A stretch of DNA of 64,000 nt from Pseudovibrio sp. M1P-2-3 (GTDB lineage: Bacteria > Pseudomonadota > Alphaproteobacteria > Rhizobiales > Stappiaceae): positions 4,580,569 to 4,644,568 of the forward strand of contig NZ_JARRCW010000001.1 in assembly GCF_031501865.1 (NCBI RefSeq), given 5' to 3'. A model generated the notes under the pieces. It saw only the letters and a list, made by a program, of their open reading frames with translations, ran no database searches and was not told where the DNA came from. The position numbers and the translations under genes are program-made. This document shows positions 18,058-25,987 of the stretch, one piece after another. Each line of letters starts with the position of its first letter. Position 1 is the stretch's first letter.

Positions 18058-18272
18058 GGATAAAATCGTGCGCCGCAGTGCACACAGCACTGCGGCAACG
18101 GGCGTTTGTAGCCTTGATCGCCACATGGGGGCAAAGTAACTGGGTACCACTTTTCTGATGAATGAGTGAAATGCCTTATTGATCAATCTGGAAATGAAAA
18201 TGAACTATTAAATGAAACGTATAATCAATAAAATTATTAAGTCTAAGTTGGTCTTTATTGGGTTAATTATAA

Positions 18273-19178
18273 GTGTCTGTTCAAGAATAGCAATATCGAG
18301 CAATTCTTCTGACCATCAGCTTGATCATGGCAACGTTCATTAGATATTCCGTGGTTCTGGCATATCGCTCAATGTCCTTTGATAGCCTGCGGTTTATGCC
18401 TAACCATGCAAAGGTACGCTCAACAATCCAGCGTTTTGGGAGGATCTGAAACCCTTTCTGAGTTCACTTAACGATCTGAAGGGGTCTCGGGCTCGCCTTT
18501 GCTGCGATCTGCCCTTGGTATCCACCGTCGGCACAAATCACCTCAAGAAAAGGAAAGCGGGATACAACCCTTTTGCAGACAAGCGCGAGGCCATCCCGGT
18601 CGTGAATGCCTGCCGAATGTACCTTGCCACTCAATACAAGCCCAAGAATATCAACGAGGATATGACGTTTTTTCCCTTTTACCTTCTTCCCGGCATCAGA
18701 ACCAACATCGCCACGGGTATCTGGACCGGTTTTTTCAGACTGACTGTCAATAATTGCGAAGGTCGGGCTTTCTTCACGCCCTTCTAGCAGACGGGTTTAT
18801 TGGTAAAGTGCTTCATGTACCCGCTCCAAAGTCCCATCTTGCCTAAACCGCTTAAAATAGTAATGCACTGTACTGCTTGGGGGAAAGTCCTTCGACAAGA
18901 AGGCCCATTGGCAGCCCGTTTGTAAAAGGTAGAACAGGGCATTAGTGACCGCCCGTAGGTCGGTGCTGCGTCGCCGATCGCGTTTCGGCTGTTTGGGCAT
19001 ATGAGGCGCAACCAAAAACCACTCTTTATCTGTCAAGTCACTTGCATATCGCAGCCCTTTGCGACAATGAAGTTTCCGGGTGAACGGCGTCCATACCATT
19101 TGTGGCCTCAAGTTTTTCGCAGAATATGAAAAACTCGAATACCGTCGTTTATTCAAGAGCTTATTTTTGAACAGACTC
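18273..19178 (-). mobile_element. IS5-family element, inactivated
   Basis: 906 bp. Imperfect 16-bp inverted repeats, GTGTCTGTTCAAGAAT (18273) and the complement of ATTTTTGAACAGACTC (ending 19178), match at 14 of 16 positions and are flanked by a TAA direct repeat (18270-18272, 19179-19181). The 3-bp TNA-type duplication fits the IS5 family. The only transposase frame carries two stops. Confidence 0.88.
18281..19156 (-). pseudogene. IS5-family transposase with two nonsense mutations
   Basis: One continuous frame of 292 codons reads as an IS5-family DDE transposase: DLTDKEWFLVAPHMP, DLRAVTNALFYLLQTGCQW, FAIIDSQSEKTG (first Asp), HILVDILGLVLSG, VICADGGYQG (second Asp), [19 protein letters not shown] (Glu region). 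In-frame stops occur at 18797-18799 (TAA after EALYQ) and 18464-18466 (TGA after PLQIVK). No frameshift is needed to read it, so the copy is fairly recent but dead. Confidence 0.9.
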
Positions 19179-19213
19179 TAAGATTTTAAAGGCAGGACGG
19201 CAGTTGCAGTTGG

Positions 19214-20146
19214 CTATGCTTCTGGCGCTAAAGTGTATCCTCCCTTCCTCTGCATGCGGAACTTCTGTGGTGACACACCGATTGCGGACTCGAAGGCGCG
19301 AGAGAAGGCGCTACGGCTGCGGAAACCTATGAGGTAGGAGACGCGTTCGATGGGGTGGTCAGTTTCCAGCAATATAGTAGCGGCACGGCGCATACGCACA
19401 TGCCGCAGAAGCTCCATTGGACCGCTACCATAAGCTTCCTGAAAGCGTTTGGCAAAGCCGCTGCGGCTCATACCCGCAAGGGTAGCGAGGCTCTCGACGG
19501 AATGTGGCTCGCCCGGTGTATCGAGGATATGCCGAAGTACCGGCCACATGCGCGGGTAACGTAGGGCTGCCATCCATTCCAGCCCGCCAAATTGATTGTT
19601 GAAGCGGCGGCGCATCAGTTCGATCATGCATTGCATCAGGAGCGCGCGCACCATGGCAAGGCTGCCTGGTGCTGGATTGGCAAGTTCCAGAAGCAATCTG
19701 CGGATCGGCGCTTCACAGGCATCTTCGCCTGCCTGATACTCGACAATCGGCTCCTGCACCAGATCAATCAAGTTTTCCATTTGCCGGAGACTAAGCGATA
19801 TCCGGGAGCAGATGACAATGAGCTGGCCCTCGTCCTGTTGATCACTGTTATAGATCAAGTGCGCCATTTTCAGCTTGTCCGGATTGCAACTGGGGATCGG
19901 ATCCTGAACTTGTCCAAAACTGCGCAGCACGTGCTTTTTGAGAGCAGGCACAAGGATCAGCGAGCCTTTGCGCACGGGGATAGCGGGTCGTCCCGGGAAC
20001 ACCAGTTCCCCTTCCCCGGCCAGCACATAGTGCAGGGTCGCCAAAGGGTCTTTGTTCAGATCAAGGTCACAGGCACCGTTCAGCTCACACAAGGCAAACG
20101 GGTGGGCCTGTATTTCCATTTCATCGAGAATAAAATGCATATCCAT
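19214..20146 (-). CDS. AraC-family transcriptional regulator (cupin type)
   Basis: About 310 residues. The N-terminal cupin-like sensing domain contains LHYVLAGEGELVFPG and KGSLILVPALKKHVL. The C-terminal AraC HTH pair is clear: VESLATLAGMSRSGFAKRFQ and IERVSYLIGFRSRSAFSRAF, ending IGVSPQKFR. The open frame extends to a GTG at 20224, but the Met at 20146 or 20140 better matches the cupin start. It is divergent from the Tat-exported cysteine hydrolase across about 125 bp, so that gene is the likely target. Effector unknown. Confidence 0.85.
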   Translation of the reverse strand: MDMHFILDEMEIQAHPFALCELNGACDLDLNKDPLATLHYVLAGEGELVFPGRPAIPVRKGSLILVPALKKHVLRSFGQVQDPIPSCNPDKLKMAHLIYNSDQQDEGQLIVICSRISLSLRQMENLIDLVQEPIVEYQAGEDACEAPIRRLLLELANPAPGSLAMVRALLMQCMIELMRRRFNNQFGGLEWMAALRYPRMWPVLRHILDTPGEPHSVESLATLAGMSRSGFAKRFQEAYGSGPMELLRHVRMRRAATILLETDHPIERVSYLIGFRSRSAFSRAFESAIGVSPQKFRMQRKGGYTLAPEA

Positions 20147-20271
20147 ACATTCATCTATAACGACCATCGCGATGTAATGATACATATTAGGACTAAAAGG
20201 TACCAATTTCGGACCATAAGGCACATAGCTTTTCCCATCTTCTCATCATTAAACATGTGAAGGTACAGACG

Positions 20272-21099
20272 ATGTGTAACGACAATGATCACAAGAAAAC
20301 ACTCAGCCGCCGTGATGCTCTGCGCGGTGGCCTGACTGCTGCTGCAGCTGTTGGTGGCGCTGCAATTGCGGGTGCTGCCCACGCAAAAGCGCAAGATAAA
20401 GTGAAAGATCCATATGCTCCACCGGCGAAGTCCGTTCTGCCTCCAAGCGACATGAAACTGGACCTGAGCCGCGCTGCACTTGTTGTGACAGATCCACAGA
20501 ACGACTTCCTGTCTCCTGATGGCGTGACCTGGGGCGTTGTGGGCGCGAGCGTGACCCGCAACAACACCGTAAACAACATCGAGCGTCTGTTCAAAGCTGC
20601 AAAAGCAGCGGACATCACTGTGGCTGTTTCTCCTCACTATTACTACCCAACTGATCACGGCTGGAAGTTTGAAGGTGCACTGGAAAAACTGATGCACAAC
20701 ATCGGCATGTTCAATCGCAAAGGCGCGCTCAACGTGGATGACTTTGAAGGTTCCGGTGCAGACTGGTTGGACGTTTACAAGCCTTACATCAACGATGGCA
20801 AAACCATCGTCACTTCTCCGCATAAAGTGTATGGCAACGACACCAACGACCTTTCCCTTCAACTGCGCAAGCAAGGCGTGGATCAGGTTATTCTGGCGGG
20901 CATGTCTGCGAACCTTTGCACCGAAAGCCACATGCGCGAGTTGATTGAGCAGGGTTTTGAGGTTGCTGTGGTGAGTGATGGTACGGCTGCAGCCGTCATT
21001 CCGGATGGCGATGGCTATCTGGCCGCACTGACCAACTTCCGCTTCATCGCTAATGCAGTCTGGACAACTGACGAGGCTGTTAAGCTGCTTCAGGCTTAA
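20272..21099 (+). CDS. Tat-exported isochorismatase-family cysteine hydrolase
   Basis: 275 residues from ATG 20272 with AAGG upstream; a GTG at 20257 is possible. A Tat leader is visible: LSRRDALRGG followed by an alanine-rich core ending AGAAHA. The mature part is a Rossmann-like cysteine hydrolase with the family triad Asp74 (VVTDPQNDF), Lys185 (SPHKVYG) and Cys216 (SANLCTESHMRE). Relatives hydrolyse isochorismate, nicotinamide, N-carbamoyl compounds or other amides, so the substrate is open. The export signal is unusual for this mostly cytosolic family. A hairpin follows the stop. Confidence 0.88.
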   Translation: MCNDNDHKKTLSRRDALRGGLTAAAAVGGAAIAGAAHAKAQDKVKDPYAPPAKSVLPPSDMKLDLSRAALVVTDPQNDFLSPDGVTWGVVGASVTRNNTVNNIERLFKAAKAADITVAVSPHYYYPTDHGWKFEGALEKLMHNIGMFNRKGALNVDDFEGSGADWLDVYKPYINDGKTIVTSPHKVYGNDTNDLSLQLRKQGVDQVILAGMSANLCTESHMRELIEQGFEVAVVSDGTAAAVIPDGDGYLAALTNFRFIANAVWTTDEAVKLLQA

Positions 21100-21109
21100 C
21101 AATTAGGCG

Positions 21110-21133
21110 CACCGCCTCTCTATTCAGGCGGTG
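21110..21133 (+). terminator. Hairpin after the cysteine hydrolase gene
   Basis: CACCGCCT and AGGCGGTG form a perfect 8-bp GC-rich stem with an 8-nt loop, starting 11 bp after the stop codon. The tail (TGTTCATCTTG) is only partly T-rich. Confidence 0.6.
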
Positions 21134-21630
21134 TGTTCATCTTGCCATTGGCAAGGTCGCTATTATTTCTTAAAATAAGAACAAGATTCACCGACGATCT
21201 GGCTAGATAGCCATCTGACTTTTAACTTTAAATAACCTGACAAAGCCCGTTGATGCCCCTAAACCTGCAGCCTTTGTTCCGGTTAGCGTTGAAGACATTG
21301 CTGAGGTAGGATCTTTTGATAACTTTGTACCTCATTTTGCGAATGGCGACGCAGTCGTCAAAAATGTAAACAGTTTCCGGATAAGATACTGCAGATGATA
21401 AAGAAAGCAAGAATTGCTATAGATAATCAAGAAAAATGGAATCAAAATAAGCCAGTTATATAATGTGTAGAACTTCAAAATTAATCTGACAGGCACAACA
21501 AAAGCCGTAACCTGTCAGATCAAATGAAAATTTTTACATATAATGAATCGATTGATGCTTACTATACGATTAGTTGTAAGCCCCATGGCAATTTGCGATC
21601 CATTCAGCCACACAACCCTATATCAAAGTT
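21134..21630. other. Gene-free AT-rich interval with a hairpin and a possible coding remnant
   Basis: About 500 bp between two convergent genes. Plus-strand 21238-21399 reads without a stop as protein-like text (KPVDAPKPAAFVPVSVEDIA, then VGSFDNFVPHFANGDAVVK) but has no start and no neighbour in frame, so it may be a gene scrap. At 21485-21519, TCTGACAGG and CCTGTCAGA form a perfect 9-bp stem with a 17-nt loop, a candidate terminator for the DMT transporter gene coming from the right. Nothing else is supported. Confidence 0.4.
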
Positions 21631-22560
21631 CTAGCTAACCTGTCTTAACCGACGGAACTCGGCAATCCAAGCAGAAACTTGGCCTTGTGCTACAAGTACA
21701 CCGCAAGTGGTTACAAGTACACCAAGTAACTGGATTATAGAGGGCATTTTACCGAATATAGCAGAAACACCTAAAGCAAAAACCGGTACAAAATTAAAGA
21801 AAATGGAAGTCTTCCCTGGTCCTCTTGTCGCGACCCCCACATTCCAAAAAAGATAAGCCAAAACAGAACCAGCTATCCCCATGTACAGACAAGAAATATG
21901 GCTTATTGCATTACCGGACTGTAGATCAATAATTGGAAATTCTAATGAGAATGCCATTATAGATAAGCCGACAGTACCAAAAAGCATAGTCCATGTTGTT
22001 GTTTCTAATGGTGTTGAATCAGAAACAAACACACGAGTACCAACAGTGTAAACTGCCCATGCAATACTCCCTAAAAAGATCATGATATCGCCAGTAGCAA
22101 AGAATATATTTCCGGAAAGTATCTCTCCATTTGTGACAACTAGCGCTACACCAATTAAACTAATCACCATACCAATAACACGTATGATTTCAGGCAGCTT
22201 TTTGCTAATCAATGCTTCTACAATATTCGCTGAAATTGGTGTTGTTGCCATGATTAAGGCAGCCGTAATTGGGTTGGATGTTTGTAGTCCCAAAAAAAGA
22301 GAACCATTAAATCCGGCTACGCCAATAACTCCTAAAATAGCGAAAGGGAGAAGGTTTTTTATGAGTATTTCCCGTCTGAAGGCACCCTTAACCATCATGA
22401 CAACCATAATTGCGATAACAGCGATGGAAAAACGCTCAACAGATGCTGTCCAAGGTGGAATACTTGCGATAGCAATTTTTGTGGCTTGAAAATTAGAGCC
22501 CCAAAAAAAAGTTGCCAATAAAGTCAACGAGACGGCGGTTTGTGAGGAGGCTTTCATCAT
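21631..22560 (-). CDS. EamA/DMT superfamily transporter
   Basis: 309 residues with ten hydrophobic helices in two EamA repeats, the layout of drug/metabolite exporters. The first repeat starts LLATFFWGSNFQATKIAI and contains NPITAALIMATTPI; the second starts FLGSIAWAVYTVGTRVF and contains FFNFVPVFALGVSAIFG. Substrate cannot be predicted. Start is the ATG at 22560 or 22557. A truncated LysR gene points away from it across 179 bp; that regulator probably controlled it before being broken. Composition is AT-rich relative to core genes, suggesting later acquisition. Confidence 0.88.
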   Translation of the reverse strand: MMKASSQTAVSLTLLATFFWGSNFQATKIAIASIPPWTASVERFSIAVIAIMVVMMVKGAFRREILIKNLLPFAILGVIGVAGFNGSLFLGLQTSNPITAALIMATTPISANIVEALISKKLPEIIRVIGMVISLIGVALVVTNGEILSGNIFFATGDIMIFLGSIAWAVYTVGTRVFVSDSTPLETTTWTMLFGTVGLSIMAFSLEFPIIDLQSGNAISHISCLYMGIAGSVLAYLFWNVGVATRGPGKTSIFFNFVPVFALGVSAIFGKMPSIIQLLGVLVTTCGVLVAQGQVSAWIAEFRRLRQVS

Positions 22561-22739
22561 ACTCCTCCCTTAGCCCTGATACCATAACGGAGCATCTAGC
22601 CTCATAGAGGATATTTGAGATTCACTCATCCCCATGCAACCCAAGCCAAGTGCGGATACTTCAAACCCATTACCAAGCTTTCTTTTTTCAATATGTTTCT
22701 CCCTTGTGCAACAGAAAGAAAATGTGGCACATACCTAAT

Positions 22740-22857
22740 ATGAAAAATATAGAAAATTTTCATAAACAGATTTTCATTTCTGAAAAACTTACTTCACAGA
22801 GATTGGTGTGGGATGATACTCATGCATTTCTTGCTGTTGCCCGGAACGGAACTCTAA
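22740..22857 (+). pseudogene. LysR-type regulator, start only
   Basis: From ATG 22740 the frame gives a regulator-like beginning, LVWDDTHAFLAVARNGTL, the first helix of a LysR HTH domain. It breaks at 22858, where sequence with an IS630-type end (TACCAATCCCCCTG) begins. Only about 39 codons remain. It is divergent from the DMT transporter, a common LysR-target arrangement. Confidence 0.6.
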
Positions 22858-23020
22858 TACCAATCCCCCTGAAGTTCGACTCTTGTAGGATACCCAAGTG
22901 CATTGATTTCTGAATCTATATCGAAACTAGATTTGGAGGATGTTTTGAGTGCAGCAATCCCATTACGCGATGATTATGATGGCGCCAATTTACGCTGGTT
23001 GGCGAAGGCTAGACTGGCTT
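22858..23020 (+). mobile_element. IS630-family remnant (left end and transposase start)
   Basis: It starts TACCAATCCCC, comparable to the TACCAACGGCAC end of the IS630 copy at 2802. After TTGGAGGA a frame from 22945 reads LSAAIPLRDDYDGANLRWLA, clearly homologous to MSAIPLRRDYDASSLRTLA of that copy. Similarity ends near 23010, where another element's fragment begins. Only about 160 bp survive. Confidence 0.75.
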
Positions 23021-23026
23021 AAGAAA

Positions 23027-23189
23027 TGTGGAGAGCCTTCGTCTCAATATCTATTTGCTGTCTCTCGAATACAATTGGCGATTGATATCCTAACGCCGAA
23101 TGTCTTCGAATTGGATTGTAAAAGCCCTCAATGTAAACGCCAAGAGCCTTTCCAGCTTCCTGTCGTGTTTGAAAGACAGTTCGCCACAT
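23027..23189 (-). pseudogene. IS3-family transposase, C-terminal scrap
   Basis: Minus-strand reading gives RQEAGKALGVYIEGFYNPIR followed by RHSALGYQSPIVFERQQ, the characteristic end of IS3-family OrfB transposases. The sequence is different from the intact IS3 copy next to it. The upstream part is cut by that element at 23190, so this is a separate, older IS3 insertion into which the new one jumped. Confidence 0.8.
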
Positions 23190-23228
23190 GGAGTTCACCC
23201 CAGTTTTCGGACAGATTGATTGAAGCTG

Positions 23229-24128
23229 TTATGCCGCCATTTTCCAAGCCCTTTGTCTAAAAGCCTCACATGGCGTTTTATAACCGATAGACGAATGCCT
23301 GCGCCGACGGTTATAGAACACCTCAATATATTCGAAAATTGCTGCCTTCGCTTGCTCTCTTGTAGCAAATATTGTTTGGTGGACCAGCTCCTTTTTCAGG
23401 GAGGCAAAGAAACTTTCCATCGGCGCGTTGTCGAGGCACTGGCCCTTTCGGCTCATGGACTGTCTTATGCCGGCGTTCCGCAGCTTCGCGCGATATTCTT
23501 CTGAGCAATATTGACTGCCTCTATCGCTGTGATGAATGAGGCCTGGAACAGGGCCACGCCTTGCCAGCGCCATTTCAAGGGCCGAGCTGCACAGACTTGC
23601 TTTCATATGCCTGTCCATGGCCCAGCCGACAATCTCCCGGGTCGCCATATCCTTGATGGCCGCCACATAAAGCCAGCCTTCATCAGTGGCGACATACGTA
23701 ATATCTGCAAGCCAGACGGTGTTAGGAGTGAAACGGTCAAATTCGCGCTGCAACAAGTTTGGCGAGGGCGACTTCTTGTGATTGCTGAGCGTGGTTACCG
23801 GCGGGACAGGTCCACGACGATACGGAGAAATATCATTATCACTCATAAGCTTAGCGATGCGTCTTTGTGAGACAACCTCACCTTTGGCAACCAACTCGGC
23901 ATGGATCCGCTTTGAACCGTAGCAGCCCCGGCTTTCCAAGAACATCGCTCGGATCAAACTCAACAATTTCTGCTCCCGCTGCTCCTTACGTTGAGCCCGA
24001 GCCTGGCGCTCGGGTTGTGAAGACAGATACCCGTAAAACCAGCTGCGGCAGACTTGAAGAAGACGGCAAAGGACAGAAACCGTGTAATCTTTTGCATGGG
24101 CGGCAATGAACAGATGTTTGTTTGTCAT
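23229..24128 (-). CDS. IS3 transposase OrfB (DDE integrase domain)
   Basis: 299 residues. It has the HTH_21 region (YGSKRIHAELVAKGEVVSQR) and an rve integrase core with all three acidic residues: VWLADITYVAT (Asp), LIHHSDRGSQYCS (Asp) and NAPMESFFASLKKELV (Glu, 35 residues on). It ends YKTPCEAFRQ. There is no interruption, so the element looks mobile. The upstream overlap with OrfA suggests an OrfAB fusion as active transposase. Confidence 0.94.
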   Translation of the reverse strand: MTNKHLFIAAHAKDYTVSVLCRLLQVCRSWFYGYLSSQPERQARAQRKEQREQKLLSLIRAMFLESRGCYGSKRIHAELVAKGEVVSQRRIAKLMSDNDISPYRRGPVPPVTTLSNHKKSPSPNLLQREFDRFTPNTVWLADITYVATDEGWLYVAAIKDMATREIVGWAMDRHMKASLCSSALEMALARRGPVPGLIHHSDRGSQYCSEEYRAKLRNAGIRQSMSRKGQCLDNAPMESFFASLKKELVHQTIFATREQAKAAIFEYIEVFYNRRRRHSSIGYKTPCEAFRQRAWKMAA

Positions 24129-24421
24129 GGTTTCCCCACCCTTGAGGCGAAAAAAGCTGAAGCTTTCTGCAAGATCTCATTTTCTTCTTGAAGCCGCTTG
24201 TTTTCCTTGCGCAGCCGGGCCAACTCGGCAGCATCAGCCTTCTGGCGGCGTTTGGCTTCTTCTGATCCCGCCGCTTCCCGCTCCAAACGCCAGATCTTCA
24301 ACTGTGAAGGTGTGAGGCCCAGCTCCTTGTCAACCTTGCCCATGGTCGCTCCCGCTTCATAAAGCCGATCGACAGCGGCAGCCTTATATTCGTCCGTGTA
24401 CTTACCTCGTTTGGTTCCCAT
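24125..24421 (-). CDS. IS3 transposase OrfA
   Basis: 98 residues. An N-terminal HTH (KYTDEYKAAAVDRLYEAGAT, GKVDKELGLTPSQLKIWRLE) is followed by a leucine-zipper coiled coil (ELARLRKENKRLQEENEILQ), the standard IS3 OrfA plan for end binding and multimerisation. Its stop overlaps the OrfB start by ATGA. Family members make OrfAB by -1 frameshifting near this overlap; GAAAAAAG just upstream is a candidate slippery site. Confidence 0.93.
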   Translation of the reverse strand: MGTKRGKYTDEYKAAAVDRLYEAGATMGKVDKELGLTPSQLKIWRLEREAAGSEEAKRRQKADAAELARLRKENKRLQEENEILQKASAFFASRVGKP

Positions 24422-24666
24422 TCCTTGTCTCCTCGCAACAATCTAAGTGAGTATACTTGATTGTCCGGAAACTGGGGGGAACTCCACCCCATCCCGACCC
24501 ATAACTTCACGACGGACGGTCCGCCGCTGCTCGTTTTTATGGGCACGAGAGGAATAATAGAGGCATTGGGGCAGAGGGGGATAAGGTTTGGGGAAGAAAG
24601 ATGCAATGAATTTGGTCTATGCTGATAAAAATGGTCCAAGAGACACTTTGATGAAGGAGGCAGCCC

Positions 24667-25110
24667 ATGCCGGTTCCCATCAACCGCAAAGCCACTCCAG
24701 CTGATTTGCCTAGTCTTCTCGTTTTGGAAGAGCGGTATATGGCGGAGCTGGAACCCCAGCACTATGAACACTGGAAGGCAGCCAAGGCCACCCATAAAAG
24801 GATGCTGGAACACCATCTGGCGCAGACACATGTGTCCACTCTGGGCAACGAGGTGGTGGGTTTTTGCAGCTGGACACTTGTGCAGGATGACCCCACTATC
24901 CAGCACCTATATGTGCATCAGGACTACCGCCGTTATGGCCTTGCAGCCCACCTACTAAAGCTGGCGGAAGAGCAGGTTCTGCGCGCCGGTTTCACTCGCT
25001 GCTCCTACAGCCCCATAAGCACCCATCCGGCCCGCGTCTTTCTGGAGCAAGGTGGCTATAAACTTATGCGCGATGATGGGGAGAGGGCGCATTTGGTGAA
25101 GACGTTGTAG
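24667..25110 (+). CDS. GNAT-family N-acetyltransferase
   Basis: 147 residues, a single GNAT domain. It starts INRKATPADLPSLLVLEERY, and the acetyl-CoA motif A region reads IQHLYVHQDYRRYGLAAHLL, where the usual R/Q-x-x-G-x-G/A loop appears as RRYGLA. The C-terminal part ends FLEQGGYKLMRDDGERAHL. ATG 24667 has AAGGAGG upstream. Substrate is unknown. A second, unrelated GNAT gene follows after 223 bp. Confidence 0.88.
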   Translation: MPVPINRKATPADLPSLLVLEERYMAELEPQHYEHWKAAKATHKRMLEHHLAQTHVSTLGNEVVGFCSWTLVQDDPTIQHLYVHQDYRRYGLAAHLLKLAEEQVLRAGFTRCSYSPISTHPARVFLEQGGYKLMRDDGERAHLVKTL

Positions 25111-25333
25111 GGATGCGGTTTCGGAGACTACTGCATATTTTGAAAAAGTGGATGCAGGTTTCGAGTAAAATGCTTGGAATACAATTGGTTATCGTGGGAG
25201 GTGTCTCTATTAAGACGCTGCCGCCTTGGTGTGGACAGCGCACGTATAGGCCCCTTTTCACTTTTCAATTGTGTAAGAATCCAATGTTCCTTATTGCTCT
25301 GCGCAATTTTCATTAGAGCGGAGAGACGTAAGG

Positions 25334-25789
25334 ATGAGCCAAGCCGATATAACAGATGCGTATAACATTGATCCTAGTGAATTGGCTGAACTTCGTGCTC
25401 AAGTGATGAGACCAAGTCTTGAAGCTGTTGGGCGCTTCAATGAAGTTCGGGTTCGTGAAAGGTTTCTTTCCGGCTTTGATCCCGCTGACACTCGGTTGAT
25501 ACTCATAAATAAAAGACTTCTCGGCTTCTATGTTGTCCGCGATTATTCTGACCACCTCTATCTGGATCACTTATACATCAAAGTAGAGCATCAAGGCGAA
25601 GGTCTGGGAAGGATGGTCGTTCGGTCTATACAAGAAGAGGCGAAAAAGGCTGGGCTTCCGTTGCGATTAAAGGCACTTAAGGACAGCCCCGCCAATAGGT
25701 TTTATCAATCTTGCGGCTTTGAGTTTCAATCCTGTGAAGGGGTAGATAACCATTACATCTGGCAAACTGATAGCAAAATAGAAGGTTAG
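25334..25789 (+). CDS. GNAT-family N-acetyltransferase
   Basis: 151 residues. The CoA-binding segment LYIKVEHQGEGLGRMVVRSI has the classic Q-x-x-G-x-G loop (QGEGLG), and the C-terminus NRFYQSCGFEFQSCE is the typical GNAT beta-bulge region. The start is ATG 25334, with an AGAGACGTAAGG leader. It shares only the fold with the upstream GNAT. Substrate unknown. Confidence 0.88.
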   Translation: MSQADITDAYNIDPSELAELRAQVMRPSLEAVGRFNEVRVRERFLSGFDPADTRLILINKRLLGFYVVRDYSDHLYLDHLYIKVEHQGEGLGRMVVRSIQEEAKKAGLPLRLKALKDSPANRFYQSCGFEFQSCEGVDNHYIWQTDSKIEG

Positions 25790-25987
25790 GATGCTTTAGA
25801 GAGGCAACAATGACGTAATAGGGCCTCTGGTCTTTACATTTTTTATTGGTCTCCAAAGCTGACAACTTCTTTATGTAAGCGCATACCTGTTGTCTGCTTC
25901 ACTTCGCTTAAAGTACAAAAGTTAGAGTGTGAAGCGTGAATACGAATGAGCGCAGCCTGCTCTAAATAGAGCGCACTTTCCCGCTTA

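Larger units (their letters stand above)
23190..24486 (-). mobile_element. IS3-family insertion sequence, apparently intact
   Basis: About 1.3 kb. Inverted repeats are GGAGTTCACCCCAGTTTTCG (from 23190) and the complement of TGTCCGGAAACTGGGGGGAA (from 24462), imperfect over about 24 bp. It holds overlapping orfA and orfB on the minus strand. It is inserted in an older IS3 scrap on the left; the right flank is not recognisable, so a deletion may have removed the other half of the target. Confidence 0.9.

Noticed and set aside
20155..21102. 315-codon minus-strand frame
   Set aside because: Antisense to the cysteine hydrolase, whose catalytic residues are in the plus frame.
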